Shown here: positions 26,501 through 35,545 of the stretch, in pieces
How positions within the stretch are numbered: position 1 is the first letter of the stretch
How the letters are laid out: each line of letters begins with the position of its first letter
Source: an uncultured Chloroflexota bacterium
Lineage (GTDB): Bacteria; Chloroflexota; Anaerolineae; Anaerolineales; Anaerolineaceae
DNA length: 61,076 nt
Reading direction: 5' to 3'
NCBI GenBank assembly: GCA_902791025.1
Contig: CADATZ010000028.1
Coordinates: 1 to 61,076 of the forward strand
Made by a program: the position numbers and the translations under genes
The notes under the pieces: model-generated
Databases searched by the model: none
What the model was told of the DNA's origin: nothing
Seen by the model: the letters and a program-made list of their open reading frames with translations, nothing else

Positions 26501-26764
26501 GATATTTCCGGGGTTGAAAGGGATCAATGGCTGCTGCTGACGATCCCATATACGGACGAATGGCGGATAAAAGTCAACGGGAAACCGGTTTCTGCTGAAA
26601 AGGTGATGGACTCCCTGATGGCTGTGCCGCTGGAGTATGGAGAGAATTATCTGGATCTGCGCTACGTGCCTGACGGGTTTTTCTCCGGTGCTGCTGTTTC
26701 TTTTCTGAGTCTGTTGATATTGATCTTCCTGATAAGAAGGTTAATAAAAGGAATGCTTCGATAG
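23555..26764 (+). CDS. YfhO-like large membrane protein
   Basis: This 1069-residue protein has an N-terminal helix, ~12 further membrane helices up to residue ~690, and a large C-terminal extracytoplasmic beta-rich domain ending in one more helix with a basic tail (IRRLIKGMLR). The segment NGFAPFGSRTFLYNDMLNQNYKF and the aromatic/polar loop GGDMLSLFSFYFNNPLYLL are typical of the YfhO (GT-C glycosyltransferase-like) family, which acts on cell-envelope glycopolymers. No Shine-Dalgarno is seen; TAGAAT at 23542-23547 lies 7 bases before the ATG, so a leaderless start is possible. Substrate unknown. Confidence 0.8.
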   Translation: MKKGFSVFFLIAVSFAAAYLLCIKIIPEHLFPSVSSSLSGGKESFQIISAEPGTQLQLVWAYEAKVQRSQRQKIENYQRVQDLSFKRFQTDKTRIVSDEGYLQSGEQGAVFSFSYPKFTNNVFVFCLKTAGGDAIVRHDYPGGHSFYRIEGENGDALPLSSAVSSDFAWKLPQLVCTGALGILIAAVSVFFFLKWIRRHPFTDPEPLSEKSIKTPAWVYSAAFLIPVSLALIVCWVNGFAPFGSRTFLYNDMLNQNYKFILYLKNMPKEGNDLFYSFSKVLGGDMLSLFSFYFNNPLYLLIWLFPDRQIPLFCTVIILLHLGLAGLSMCVYLRKKGRTVFSAILFSCAYGLMSFNIVCAENLHFLTCMVLLPIVMLGLEREIHQQKPLLYILFLAFSLICNVYFGWMICLFSLLWFVFIEVSENRGSFSSDFVNFLMHSVLAVGLAAFVILPFSASLRSGTKTFSLENLKPEIINSVPELLSKLVTGAFDHEQMEYGAPSLFCGTITTVFALLFFFQKRQPLRYRLAALIPAIVFLLSFSVSTFYLIWHGFNYPIWWPARFAFTFGFFVCFLASDAFDRKGTAAWKEILPVLLIFTVIFGIVIAGKFAYISGSLLLMDILMVSLCQFASIPIQRKKLPSSLRGFLMCVPALLLFFDLSLNMSRIWVTNFESTYPKTAMTAEEYSRQYELWYQPVMALKASDEAFYRTEYALHTGENPGLLYSTNGLSHFSSTTDNAVRMFLDRIGFTSRYRLSANYRYGSTMAADALFGIKYLISEPELDKKPYSLFSKNEAMVVRQNPITTSLGMVSSPDILAVNLFENEIFENQERIYSAITGEKVHLFSRVENAELKAENLMASINDFYTAWEKNTPDLPGRLTWTIPVEKEEMLYAYFPVLSQRTGTVFLNGKLIGKTIDPDNYGMIPLGVFHPGSSITVSLEFNADSIDLFDPLFYYEDQETLTGLFDQKLNTLKNIKKHSSSHFEADISGVERDQWLLLTIPYTDEWRIKVNGKPVSAEKVMDSLMAVPLEYGENYLDLRYVPDGFFSGAAVSFLSLLILIFLIRRLIKGMLR

Positions 26765-27102
26765 ATTATTGTCATGATTTCAGACTGCATCCTGTTGAAT
26801 ATTAATAAAAATCTAATTTCCTTGTTGTAATATTTCAATGGGAAGGATGAGTGTTGCGATTCGAAGAACAAACGGGAATTGTCTCGTAACGATTCATGCC
26901 CAAGCTAAAGCATCTGGGTAATTTTTCGCTGCAGCACAATCCATACGGCTGATTGACTGCTGAGTTATTTCATAGAACTGACAGTTCCATGAAAATTTAA
27001 ACAGTCTCTGTCGTGTGCTCTGTCCTGAATCGCCCAATCTGACCGGATAGAAAACGGATAGTTCTGGTAAAATGATAGGATAAGGAAAAAGAATACGAAA
27101 AA
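26765..27102. other. Spacer between YfhO-like gene and clpC
   Basis: No coding region is supported in these 338 bases. GAACTG-A-CAGTTC (26975-26987) is a short perfect palindrome that could be an operator. A weak -10-like TAAAAT lies at 27068-27073. I do not see a CIRCE element or a clear CtsR box, which often control clpC. Confidence 0.4.
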
Positions 27103-29655
27103 ATGGCCGGAATTGATCAATTTACACAAAGAGCGCGGCGTGTACTGAGCTTTGCTCACAAAGAAGCCGCAATGAATCACACACTGCAAATCGGGACCGA
27201 ACATCTGCTTCTTGGATTGATCCAGGTTCAGGGATCGACTGCTGGAAAAGTGCTGGATAATCTGGAGGTAACCGCAGATCGGGTGCGTGAGATCAATGCT
27301 TCCATGGAACCTGATGAAGCTCCAATCGAAATCGGAGGATCGCAGCAGACACTTTCACCGGATGTGCAGGACGTCTTGCGCCGGGCTGTACAGCGCGCGG
27401 TACAGTCTCATGATAACTACATCAGCACGGAACACCTGCTGCTCAGCCTGATCGAAACACCAGGTTCCCGTGCGGTTCGGATCCTGGAACGGATGGGCCT
27501 GAATGAGGATACCATCCGCAATCAGCTGCGTGCCATGATGGAAAATGGCAGCACCAACAGCGTTCAGCAGGAACAGCAGGCGCCGCCTCCGCCGGAATTC
27601 GCAGAGGTCGGTGCCAACAGACGTCAGCAGGGGCTGAAGAAAAAGGAATCTCCGCTGATGGATCAGTTGGCGACTGATCTGACAGCTAAAGCTGCCGCAG
27701 GAAAACTTGATCCGGTGGTCGGCAGACAAAATGAAATCGAGCGCGTGATCCAAATCCTCGCCCGCCGTACGAAAAATAATCCGGCGCTGATTGGTGAACC
27801 CGGTGTCGGGAAAACCGCTATCGTTGAGGGCCTCGCGCAGGCTGTGGTGGATGGCAACGTCCCGGCTCAGCTGCTGAACAAGCGTGTTCTGCAGCTGGAT
27901 GTTGGTTCTCTTGTTGCAGGTACTATGTACCGTGGTCAGTTTGAGGAACGTCTCAAACGGGTCATCGATGAGTTGAAAAATACACAGTCCATATTGTTTA
28001 TTGATGAGATCCATATGCTGGTTGGCGCCGGTTCCGGCGGATCGGCTGTGGATGCGGCCAATATTCTTAAGCCCGCCCTTTCCCGCGGAGAAATCCAGGT
28101 GATCGGTGCTACGACGACCGAAGAATATCGCCGCAATATTGAAAAAGACCCGGCACTGGAACGCCGTTTCCAGTCCGTTTCCGTCGGAGAGCCAAGTGTT
28201 GAGGAAACCGTTGAGATCCTGCGCGGGATCCGTCCGAAATACGAAGACCATCACCAGCTGGTCATCACTGATGACGCACTGGAGGCCGCAGCGGAACTTT
28301 CCAAACGCTATATCTCCGAACGCTTCCTGCCCGATAAGGCAATTGACCTGATCGATGAGGCAGCTTCCCGCGTCCGCATGTATAAGAGTCCACGGGCCGC
28401 CCAGTCCAACGAGATGATCAAACAACTGCGCGGTGTCTGGAAAGATCAGATGCTTGCGAATGAACAAAATGACAAAAACCTGCTCGCAAAGCTGCAGCAT
28501 CAGGAAAACACACTCCGGCAGCAGATCGACGCCCTGAACAAAAACTGGGATCGCATGAACAGCCCGCAGGTTACCGTTGAAGATGTGGCGGAAGTGGTTT
28601 CCATGTGGACCGGTATTCCCGCAGGACAAATGAACACCTCCGAAACCCAGCGTCTGCTGAAGATGGAGGAAGAGCTGCGCAAGTCCATTATCGGACAGGA
28701 TGAAGCTATCACCTCTATTTCTCAAGCCATTCGCCGCTCCCGTTCCGGACTGAAGGATCCACGCCGGCCGATTGGTTCCTTCCTCTTTCTCGGGCCTACC
28801 GGTGTCGGGAAGACAGAACTCACCAAGACATTGGCGAAATTCCTTTTCGGCTCAGAGGATTCGCTCTTACAGTTTGATATGTCTGAATTCATGGAACGGC
28901 ATACCGCTTCCCGTTTGACCGGGGCGCCTCCGGGATATATCGGATATGATGACGCTGGGCAGCTGACGGAAGCCATCCGACGAAAGCCTTATTCAATCGT
29001 AGTTTTTGATGAAATTGACAAGGCCAACCCGGAGATCCATAACATGCTGCTGCAGATCATGGAAGAAGGACATCTGACCGATTCCCGTGGGAAGAAAGTT
29101 GATTTCCGCAACACGATCATTGTGATGACCTCCAATATCGGTGCGGAAGTGATCCGCCGGCAGGGTAATATCGGTTTCGACCTGATCGGGACCGAAGAAA
29201 GCGCTGAGAAAGCCGGTTATGAAGATATGCGAAAAAAACTGATGGAGCGTCTGAAAAAAGCTTTCCGTCCGGAATTCCTGAACCGCCTGGATAATGTTGT
29301 CGTCTTCCGTGCCCTTAATATGGATGATATGCAGCGTATCACCGAACTTGAATTCAACAAGGTTGGTGCTTTGCTTGCAGATCAGGATATCAAACTGCAG
29401 ATCAGTGAAACTGCACTGGAAAAACTGACTCGTGATGGATTCGACCCGGAAATGGGAGCCCGTCCGCTGCGCCGTGTAATTCAGGAAAAGGTAGAAAATC
29501 CGCTCTCAGAGGCGCTGCTTGCACATCGGTTCCACGATGGGGATACCGTTCTCTTCACGCTTGATAAAAACGGTGAATTGAAGATGACAAAAAAACGCAC
29601 CCGTTCCACTCGTCCGGAACCCGTAGAGCATCCCCCACTGCCCTCGGCGTATTAG
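27103..29655 (+). CDS. clpC: ATP-dependent Clp protease ATP-binding subunit ClpC
   Basis: This 850-residue AAA+ unfoldase feeds substrates to ClpP. It has two Clp N-repeats (~1-145; [16 protein letters not shown] and the second starting near residue 80), first ATPase Walker A GEPGVGKT (~231), a middle coiled region (~420-480), second Walker A GPTGVGKT (~565), the VFDEIDKAN Walker B, and the C-terminal small domain. The length is typical of ClpC rather than ClpB. No mcsA, mcsB or ctsR gene is adjacent, unlike in Bacilli. A weak AAGGA ribosome site lies ~15 bases upstream. Confidence 0.95.
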   Translation: MAGIDQFTQRARRVLSFAHKEAAMNHTLQIGTEHLLLGLIQVQGSTAGKVLDNLEVTADRVREINASMEPDEAPIEIGGSQQTLSPDVQDVLRRAVQRAVQSHDNYISTEHLLLSLIETPGSRAVRILERMGLNEDTIRNQLRAMMENGSTNSVQQEQQAPPPPEFAEVGANRRQQGLKKKESPLMDQLATDLTAKAAAGKLDPVVGRQNEIERVIQILARRTKNNPALIGEPGVGKTAIVEGLAQAVVDGNVPAQLLNKRVLQLDVGSLVAGTMYRGQFEERLKRVIDELKNTQSILFIDEIHMLVGAGSGGSAVDAANILKPALSRGEIQVIGATTTEEYRRNIEKDPALERRFQSVSVGEPSVEETVEILRGIRPKYEDHHQLVITDDALEAAAELSKRYISERFLPDKAIDLIDEAASRVRMYKSPRAAQSNEMIKQLRGVWKDQMLANEQNDKNLLAKLQHQENTLRQQIDALNKNWDRMNSPQVTVEDVAEVVSMWTGIPAGQMNTSETQRLLKMEEELRKSIIGQDEAITSISQAIRRSRSGLKDPRRPIGSFLFLGPTGVGKTELTKTLAKFLFGSEDSLLQFDMSEFMERHTASRLTGAPPGYIGYDDAGQLTEAIRRKPYSIVVFDEIDKANPEIHNMLLQIMEEGHLTDSRGKKVDFRNTIIVMTSNIGAEVIRRQGNIGFDLIGTEESAEKAGYEDMRKKLMERLKKAFRPEFLNRLDNVVVFRALNMDDMQRITELEFNKVGALLADQDIKLQISETALEKLTRDGFDPEMGARPLRRVIQEKVENPLSEALLAHRFHDGDTVLFTLDKNGELKMTKKRTRSTRPEPVEHPPLPSAY

Positions 29656-29690
29656 AGAAGTAAGAAGTGAGAATGAGGAATTAAGAATTC
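29655..29690 (+). repeat. Heptanucleotide tract after clpC
   Basis: The tract GAGAAGT, AAGAAGT, GAGAATG, AGGAATT, AAGAATT runs straight on from the clpC stop codon (TAG at 29653-29655), which provides the first base. Confidence 0.55.
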
Positions 29691-29781
29691 TTTAAGATAG
29701 CAATCACAAACCGGTTGTCTGCTGCCGTGGAATCAGCACCAGGTGACTCATAGTGGTGTCGCTATATTTTGAAAAAACAGC
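29691..29781. other. Unexplained intergenic stretch after clpC
   Basis: These 91 bases hold no coding region, and I see no tRNA or riboswitch. CACC-A-GGTG is a small hairpin. The stretch is flanked by the heptamer tract and the terminator. Confidence 0.35.
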
Positions 29782-29820
29782 AAAAAGCACGTGATTAAAA
29801 TCTCACGCGCTTTTTATTTA
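29782..29820 (+). terminator. Rho-independent terminator
   Basis: AAAAAGCACGTGA pairs with TCACGCGCTTTTT around an AT-rich loop, and the final T-rich run extends to 29820. It lies ~125 bases after the clpC stop. Confidence 0.75.
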
Positions 29821-29912
29821 CGTTATCCACATGTTCTCATACCGGTTTCCCACTTTCTCAGGGAATTTAAATATTTGCTTCTATAAACAATTACGAATTG
29901 CACGCTAATCCT

Positions 29913-29944
29913 TTGACAGAAGATGACAGAAATCAATATATAAT
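29913..29944 (+). promoter_or_regulatory. Promoter of the MFS transporter gene
   Basis: TTGACA at 29913-29918 is followed by TATATA at 29937-29942 (18-base spacing), with an overlapping TATAAT at 29939-29944 (20-base spacing). The predicted start is ~29950, followed by AGGAGG before the ATG at 29972. Confidence 0.55.
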
Positions 29945-29971
29945 AGTAGTGTTTAAAACAGGAGGAAAATC

Positions 29972-31378
29972 ATGAGTCCAACACATAAAGAGCAGCGTGA
30001 AATTAAAAGACTGGAAAAGGCACAGGCCTTTCACAATTCTAAGAATTATTTCATCATTCTGATCATCGTCCTGACGATCGTTTACATCGTGGACGAGCTC
30101 ACGTCCAACATCCGCGGGACCGTGGATTCATTTACGATCTGCGACCTCTTCAACACCACCTTCGGGACGCCGGAATATGACAAGGCATCCGGGACGCTCG
30201 GGTTGGTGACAACCGGCTGTTACCTGATCTACCTGATCTCACCCTTCTACAAATCTCTTGCCGACAAGTACGGCCGTAAGCCGTTCTTGGTCATCAATAC
30301 GCTGGGTATGGGCGTCGGTATGCTCCTCTCCATCATCTCCCACAACATCGCGCTTTACCTGGTCGGTGTCGTGATCATGACCTTCTTCATTCCAAACGAT
30401 TTACAGGTGATTTACCTGATGGAATGTGCCCCGAAACAGCACCGCGCCAAGCTCTGCTCCATCACCAAGGGGATCGCGCTGGTTTCGGTCTCGCTGCTGG
30501 GCCTTTTTGTCAAGCTTTTTGTGGATCGGAATAATCCCGGCACCTGGCGGAATGTTTACATCATCCCCATCATCCTGGCCTTTGTCATCGGCATCGCGGC
30601 GATCTTCCTGGTACGGGAGACCCCGGTCTTCACGAAAAAACGCCTGGAATATCTGAAATCCGATGAAGCGGGACGCAAGGCAAAAGACGCGGCGGAACTG
30701 GCTGAAGCTGACGGCGAAAAGCAAAAGGCTTCCGTCATGAATGCCTTCCGCTTTATCTTCAGGAACAAGCAGACCCGCTATATCGGCATCGTCGCCATCC
30801 TTCTGGCCATTGCCACCGGCTACACCGGCAAATTCCAGAACATGATCGAGGTAGGCGTGGCCCGGGGAGCCATTACGGCTGCCGGTTCGGAAACGATTTT
30901 GATGTTTTATCCGCTGATCAATGGTCTTTTTACCCTCATCGGCGGCTTCCTGACCGATGCACTCGGCCGTAAAAAATCCGCATTGATCCTGGGAATCTGG
31001 GCTGCTTTGGGCCTCGGTGTTTTCGCCTGGGGCTGCAGCGCGGATATCAATCCATACATCACCGGGTTTGCCTATGGCTTCTCCATTGCCGGGCTGTGGT
31101 CGATTTCCGATATGATCTACTTCGTGATCACTTCCGAGTCTACCCCGACAGAGATCCGTGCTTCCGTGGTCGGTTCCATGCAGTTGCTGGGTATGGTTGG
31201 CACCGGGCTGAACATGGTTTACAACAACGTCGTCACCCTGATTGCCGGTTCCATGAACCTGCCGTTTGTCCTGACGGTTTCCTACCTGCCGCTGATGGCA
31301 ATCGCTCTGCTCATCATGATGCTCAAAGTCCGGGAAACGAAGGATGTGGATCTGGATAATGTAGTGGTCAGTGGTTAG
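29972..31378 (+). CDS. Major facilitator superfamily transporter
   Basis: This 468-residue protein has 12 predicted helices with the MFS signature loop LADKYGRKPFLVINT between helices 2 and 3 and its counterpart LTDALGRKKSALILG in the second half. The central loop, around residues 220-265, is charged (EYLKSDEAGRKAKDAAELAEADGEKQ). The conserved RETPVF after helix 6 is like sugar/polyol transporters. The final residues (VVVSG and stop) are encoded by the first units of a heptamer tract. A strong Shine-Dalgarno (ACAGGAGG) precedes the start. Substrate unknown. Confidence 0.85.
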   Translation: MSPTHKEQREIKRLEKAQAFHNSKNYFIILIIVLTIVYIVDELTSNIRGTVDSFTICDLFNTTFGTPEYDKASGTLGLVTTGCYLIYLISPFYKSLADKYGRKPFLVINTLGMGVGMLLSIISHNIALYLVGVVIMTFFIPNDLQVIYLMECAPKQHRAKLCSITKGIALVSVSLLGLFVKLFVDRNNPGTWRNVYIIPIILAFVIGIAAIFLVRETPVFTKKRLEYLKSDEAGRKAKDAAELAEADGEKQKASVMNAFRFIFRNKQTRYIGIVAILLAIATGYTGKFQNMIEVGVARGAITAAGSETILMFYPLINGLFTLIGGFLTDALGRKKSALILGIWAALGLGVFAWGCSADINPYITGFAYGFSIAGLWSISDMIYFVITSESTPTEIRASVVGSMQLLGMVGTGLNMVYNNVVTLIAGSMNLPFVLTVSYLPLMAIALLIMMLKVRETKDVDLDNVVVSG

Positions 31379-31390
31379 TGGTTAGGGATT
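31363..31390 (+). repeat. Heptanucleotide tract across the MFS stop codon
   Basis: Units AGTGGTC, AGTGGTT, AGTGGTT, AGGGATT. The TAG stop (31376-31378) is formed at the junction of two units, and the two preceding codons are also repeat-encoded. Confidence 0.75.
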
Positions 31391-31417
31391 AATAGCTGAA
31401 AGGTTTTGGTACTGAAA

Positions 31418-32365
31418 ATGTGGATCGTTCTGATTATTCTTCTGGTTTTGATTGCCGCGATACTGGCAGTCGGATATTATATGTTTACATCGGTGTTTGA
31501 TAATCAGTTCAAGGAAAAAGAGAACAACGACCCGAATTTTTTCGATTCCGATGCTGATTTGATGCGCCCGACATCCCGGAAGCTGATCGCTTATCAGCAG
31601 CAGTGTCATGAAGAGTTCTCCCGTCTTCCGTTCAAGGAGCTGGAAGTCACTTCCTTCGACGGACTGAAGCTGAAGGGGTATCTGCTGGAAGGTGATCCAA
31701 AGGAAATCGTGGTTTGTGTCCATGGGTATAAATCCAGCATGGAAAATGATTACTGCGACAAACTGAAGATCTACCGTGACCGGGGAACGACCGTGCTGCT
31801 CCTCAATGACCGGGCTCACGGAAATTCCGAAGGCCGTTACATTGGCATGTCCGAACCTGACAGCAAGGACGTGGCTAAATGGGTGGACAAGCTCAATGAG
31901 CTGTATGAGAATCCGCGTATTTATCTCCACGGCGTTTCCATGGGCGGCGCGACGGTCATTCACTGCGCGGATAAAAAGCTGAAAAACGTCTGCGGCATCA
32001 TCGATGACTGCGGGTTCAACTCCATCCTCGGCATCACCAAAGCGCTGATCACCGATATGTACCATATGCCTTATTTCCCGATCGGGTATGCCGCCTGGTT
32101 CTGGTCAAAGGTCATTGCCGGGGTGGATTTCAACGCCTCAATCGGTGAGGAATGCGTGCGTCATTCTGATGTGCCGATTCTCTTTTTCCACGGAAAAAAT
32201 GACCACTTTGTACCCCTCCGAATGTCTGAAAGCATGTATGATGCCTGCACGTCACCGAAGGAGCTTCATTTGATCGACAACTGCGGTCACGCGGCGGCCT
32301 ATATCTGCGCTCCGGAAGAGTACACTGAAGCTGTGAACCGCCTGCTGGACGGGAAGGTGAAATAA
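31418..32365 (+). CDS. Membrane-anchored alpha/beta hydrolase
   Basis: This 315-residue protein has an N-terminal membrane helix (MWIVLIILLVLIAAILAVGY) and a serine-hydrolase fold. The nucleophile elbow is HGVSMGGATV, the acid lies in FFHGKNDHFVPL and the catalytic His in DNCGHAAAY. An oxyanion-type segment VCVHGYKSSMEND is near residue 105. The family includes peptidases and esterases; the substrate is unknown. A TTG 12 bases upstream (31406) is an alternative start, but the membrane helix begins at the ATG. It lies 39 bases after the MFS gene. Confidence 0.85.
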   Translation: MWIVLIILLVLIAAILAVGYYMFTSVFDNQFKEKENNDPNFFDSDADLMRPTSRKLIAYQQQCHEEFSRLPFKELEVTSFDGLKLKGYLLEGDPKEIVVCVHGYKSSMENDYCDKLKIYRDRGTTVLLLNDRAHGNSEGRYIGMSEPDSKDVAKWVDKLNELYENPRIYLHGVSMGGATVIHCADKKLKNVCGIIDDCGFNSILGITKALITDMYHMPYFPIGYAAWFWSKVIAGVDFNASIGEECVRHSDVPILFFHGKNDHFVPLRMSESMYDACTSPKELHLIDNCGHAAAYICAPEEYTEAVNRLLDGKVK

Positions 32366-32382
32366 ATCATAAAATTCAACTC

Positions 32383-32412
32383 TTGCAAGATTTCCGTTCC
32401 TCATAGTATAAT
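32383..32412 (+). promoter_or_regulatory. Promoter of pyk
   Basis: TTGCAA (32383-32388) and TATAAT (32407-32412) are 18 bases apart, about 65 bases upstream of the pyk start codon. Confidence 0.6.
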
Positions 32413-32477
32413 TCAATGCAGCAAATTAGCAGCAAAAGATTGTACGCAGTCTTATCCGGTGAACAGGGGGTTTCATT

Positions 32478-33890
32478 ATGCGAAAAACCAAAATCATTTG
32501 TACTATCGGGCCTTCCAGTGAGGATCCTGAAATCTTTAAAGCCATGTGCCATGCAGGGCTGAATGTTGCGCGTCTGAACTTTTCCCATGGCACGCATGAG
32601 GAACATCAGAAAAAGATCGATATGATCAAGCAGGTTCGGGATGAGCTGGACATGCCCATCGCCATCATGCTGGACACCAAAGGCCCGGAATACCGGATCA
32701 AGACCTTCAAAAACGGAAAAATCACATTGAAAGATGGTGATTCCTTCACATTCACTACACGGGATATCGTCGGCGACAATACGATCGTCTCTGTCAATTA
32801 TGCCGGCCTTGTGGATGATCTTACCGTCGGAGACCGTGTCCTTGTCAACAATGGCCTGGTGGTCTTTGAAGTGACAGATAAAAAAGGAGATGAAGCCAAT
32901 TGTAAAGTTATCACCGGAGGCGTATTGAGTGACCGCAAGAGCATGAGCTTCCCCGGAAAAGTTTTGAAGCAAAAGTACCTGAGCGATCAGGATAAATCCG
33001 ACCTGCTCTTCGGCATCCGCAACCATGTGGACTTCGTCGCGGCTTCTTTTGTCTCCTGCAAGCAGGACCTGGTCGACCTGCGGAAGTTCATGAATGAGAA
33101 CGGCGGGGAAGACATAGATGTGATCGCGAAGATCGAAAATCAATCCGGTGTGGACAATATCGATGAGATTTGCTCGGTTTGCGAAGGCGTGATGGTTGCC
33201 CGCGGCGACCTCGGTGTGGAAGTCGCGTTCACAGAGCTTCCCGCCATCCAAAAGCATTTGATCACGAAATGCCGGCTGCTTGGCAAGCGCGTGATCACCG
33301 CCACTGAAATGCTCGAAAGCATGATCACCAATCCGCGGCCGACCCGTGCGGAGATCAGTGATGTCGCGAACGCAGTCTATGACGGCACTAGCGCTATCAT
33401 GCTCTCCGGTGAGTCTGCTGCCGGGAAATATCCGGTGGAAGCAGTCCGTGTGATGAGCGAAATCGCGGAAAGAACGGAAAGCCACATTGACTACAAGAGC
33501 GACTTCCAAAAGCATACCTTTGTGATCCATGACAGCGTGGACGCCATCAGTCATGCAGCCTGCACTATGGCGATCGACCTCAACGCCAAAGGCATCGTCG
33601 TCAGTTCTCACAGCGGTCTGACCGTTCGCATGGTCTCCCGTTTCCGCCCGCCGATCGACATCCTCGGGTTGGCAACCAGCAAACGGACCTGGTACAAGCT
33701 CGCCCTCTCCTGGGGCGTGATCCCGGTCCAGACGGAACACTTCCCGAACATGGAGGTGCTGAACTTCTTCTCTCTGCGGTTGGCGAAAGAGACACTGAAG
33801 CTTGAAAAAGGCGACACCGTCGTGATGACCGGCGGTGACACCAGCGGCAAATCCGGCAACACCAACGTCATCCGCATTGAAACTGTCTGA
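32478..33890 (+). CDS. pyk: Pyruvate kinase
   Basis: This 470-residue enzyme converts phosphoenolpyruvate and ADP to pyruvate and ATP, the last ATP-forming step of glycolysis. It starts MRKTKIICTIGPSS, then has NVARLNFSHGTHEEH with the substrate-binding Arg, LDTKGPEYR, the signature VIAKIENQSGVDNID with the catalytic Lys, ARGDLGVEV, and the TATEMLESMITNPRPTRAE region. The C-terminal domain is present and has the usual length (470-480). The AGGGGG ribosome site lies 7 bases before the start. The gene is monocistronic, with its own promoter and terminator. Confidence 0.96.
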   Translation: MRKTKIICTIGPSSEDPEIFKAMCHAGLNVARLNFSHGTHEEHQKKIDMIKQVRDELDMPIAIMLDTKGPEYRIKTFKNGKITLKDGDSFTFTTRDIVGDNTIVSVNYAGLVDDLTVGDRVLVNNGLVVFEVTDKKGDEANCKVITGGVLSDRKSMSFPGKVLKQKYLSDQDKSDLLFGIRNHVDFVAASFVSCKQDLVDLRKFMNENGGEDIDVIAKIENQSGVDNIDEICSVCEGVMVARGDLGVEVAFTELPAIQKHLITKCRLLGKRVITATEMLESMITNPRPTRAEISDVANAVYDGTSAIMLSGESAAGKYPVEAVRVMSEIAERTESHIDYKSDFQKHTFVIHDSVDAISHAACTMAIDLNAKGIVVSSHSGLTVRMVSRFRPPIDILGLATSKRTWYKLALSWGVIPVQTEHFPNMEVLNFFSLRLAKETLKLEKGDTVVMTGGDTSGKSGNTNVIRIETV

Positions 33891-33920
33891 TACAATATTA
33901 TAAATCATAAATATAATAAT

Positions 33921-33960
33921 AAAACAACCGCTTGTTTGGGCGGTTGTTTTATATTATTTT
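33921..33960 (+). terminator. Terminator of pyk, left border of the AT-rich pair
   Basis: AAAACAACCGC pairs with GCGGTTGTTTT, and a T-rich run follows. The gene beyond it starts only 23 bases later. Confidence 0.85.
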
Positions 33961-33982
33961 TTTTTCGTTATATAATAAAGCC

Positions 33983-35545
33983 ATGTCAATCATTAGTTTT
34001 TCGTTTATCGGTTTTCTTTTCTTCTTTTTTATAATTTATTTTATTTCACCCAAAAAAATTCAATGGATCGTTCTTCTTGCAGGAAATTTATTCTTTTATT
34101 CCTGTGCCGGCAGTCATTATCTGATTTATCTTGCAGGATTCTCTTTCATCACATGGTATTCTGCTCTGAAAATTGAAAGAAATAATAAAGAACTGAAAGA
34201 AATTCTTGTAAGAACAGAACAAAAAGAAGAAAAGATAAAGCTTCAAAATCGATACAAGGGAAAAAATAAGATTCTTCTCTGTATATCAATCATTTTAACT
34301 ATGGGATCTTGGGCTGTCCTGAAATATGGACCATTTGCAGCCAAAAATATTTCTATTCTCTTCAGAATCCCCTCATTTCTGAATACAATGAATTTTATTG
34401 TCCCCTTGGGAATGTCATTTTACACATTCGATGCTGCAGGATATTTAATTGATATTTCACATGGAAAATATACTGCGGATAATAATTATTTCCATTATCT
34501 GACCTTTATTTCTTATTTTCCTCATATAATCCAAGGACCCTTTGACCGTTATAATACGCTTGGAAAAACGCTTTTTGAAAAACACTCCTTTTCCTTTGAA
34601 CGTTTCTCTCAGGGTTTTGGACGAATTCTCTGGGGATATTTAAAAAAACTGATCATAGCGGATAAACTGGCTATTCCTGTGACCGAAATATTTACAAATT
34701 ATGAATCTTATTCCGGTATTCAGATTTTCGTTGTTATGATCCTGTATGGAATACAATTGTATGCGGATTTTTCCGGATATATTGATATCGTTTCCGGAGT
34801 TTCTCACATATTGGGCATTGAAATGGCTCAAAACTTCAAACAGCCATACTTTTCTGTATCAATAGAAGAATTCTGGCGCAGATGGCATATTTCTTTAGGA
34901 CAATGGTTTCGTGACTATGTCTTTTTTCCCATTTTCAGGTCAGAAAGAGCCGCAAGCATAAGGAAAAAATATTCACCAAAAATATCCAGGCATATCATTT
35001 CATTTATCGCAATGTTTTGGGTTTGGACAGGAAGCGGCCTTTGGCACGGTGCCAATTGGACCTTTTTACTTTGGGGATGGCTCAATATGGCTATTATGTT
35101 TTTCAGTCAAATCACGGAGCCAATATATACCACTCTAAGAAATATTTTTCATATATCTCTGAAGAATAAAATCTGGAAGTTATTCCGTGTGGTCCGTACA
35201 TTTTTCATCGTTTGTTTTCTCTTTTTTATCACCAGAGCTGATTCTGTAACAGATGCAATAAGAATTCTTCAACAAATAAGCAGAGATCCAAATCCGGGAA
35301 AAACAATTGGACTTTTCGATTTTTTCCCTTGCCTGGCGCCGCAATTTGTTGTTATTGTACTGACTGCATTTTTGTCTATGGCCTGTATAGATTTTCTCTC
35401 TGAAATTGGAAAATGGAATTCTATAAAGGAACATACGCCATTTGTCATCAGGGATTTTATTTATGTTATTTTGATAATTTCACTCATTCTTTTTGCCGGA
35501 AACGGTGAAAATATAGCAAAGAATTTTATCTATGCAAATTTTTAG
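33983..35545 (+). CDS. MBOAT-family membrane O-acyltransferase (AlgI/DltB type), AT-rich copy
   Basis: This 520-residue polytopic protein transfers acyl groups, usually acetyl, across the membrane to an exopolysaccharide or wall polymer. Diagnostic segments: the membrane opening ISFSFIGFLFFFFIIYFISP, EEFWRRWHISLGQWFRDYV, and the catalytic His in GSGLWHGANWTFLLWG. The gene is strikingly AT-rich compared with its neighbours, suggesting horizontal origin. TATAAT at 33971-33976 is 6 bases before the ATG at 33983 and no ribosome site is visible, so the mRNA may be leaderless. The longer frame from 33932 runs through the terminator and is rejected. It overlaps the partner gene by 14 bases. Confidence 0.88.
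   Translation: MSIISFSFIGFLFFFFIIYFISPKKIQWIVLLAGNLFFYSCAGSHYLIYLAGFSFITWYSALKIERNNKELKEILVRTEQKEEKIKLQNRYKGKNKILLCISIILTMGSWAVLKYGPFAAKNISILFRIPSFLNTMNFIVPLGMSFYTFDAAGYLIDISHGKYTADNNYFHYLTFISYFPHIIQGPFDRYNTLGKTLFEKHSFSFERFSQGFGRILWGYLKKLIIADKLAIPVTEIFTNYESYSGIQIFVVMILYGIQLYADFSGYIDIVSGVSHILGIEMAQNFKQPYFSVSIEEFWRRWHISLGQWFRDYVFFPIFRSERAASIRKKYSPKISRHIISFIAMFWVWTGSGLWHGANWTFLLWGWLNMAIMFFSQITEPIYTTLRNIFHISLKNKIWKLFRVVRTFFIVCFLFFITRADSVTDAIRILQQISRDPNPGKTIGLFDFFPCLAPQFVVIVLTAFLSMACIDFLSEIGKWNSIKEHTPFVIRDFIYVILIISLILFAGNGENIAKNFIYANF

Noticed and set aside
26765..27102. CtsR or CIRCE operator before clpC
   Set aside because: I looked for the direct heptad of CtsR and the CIRCE inverted repeat; neither is present.
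27355..28725. 456-codon antisense frame under clpC
   Set aside because: clpC is unmistakable on the other strand; the antisense translation matches no family.
29691..29781. Possible tRNA or pseudo-tRNA after clpC
   Set aside because: No acceptor stem or T-loop consensus could be folded on either strand.
32376..33908. 510-codon antisense frame under pyk
   Set aside because: Pyruvate kinase motifs are intact on the plus strand, and the frame crosses the pyk promoter.
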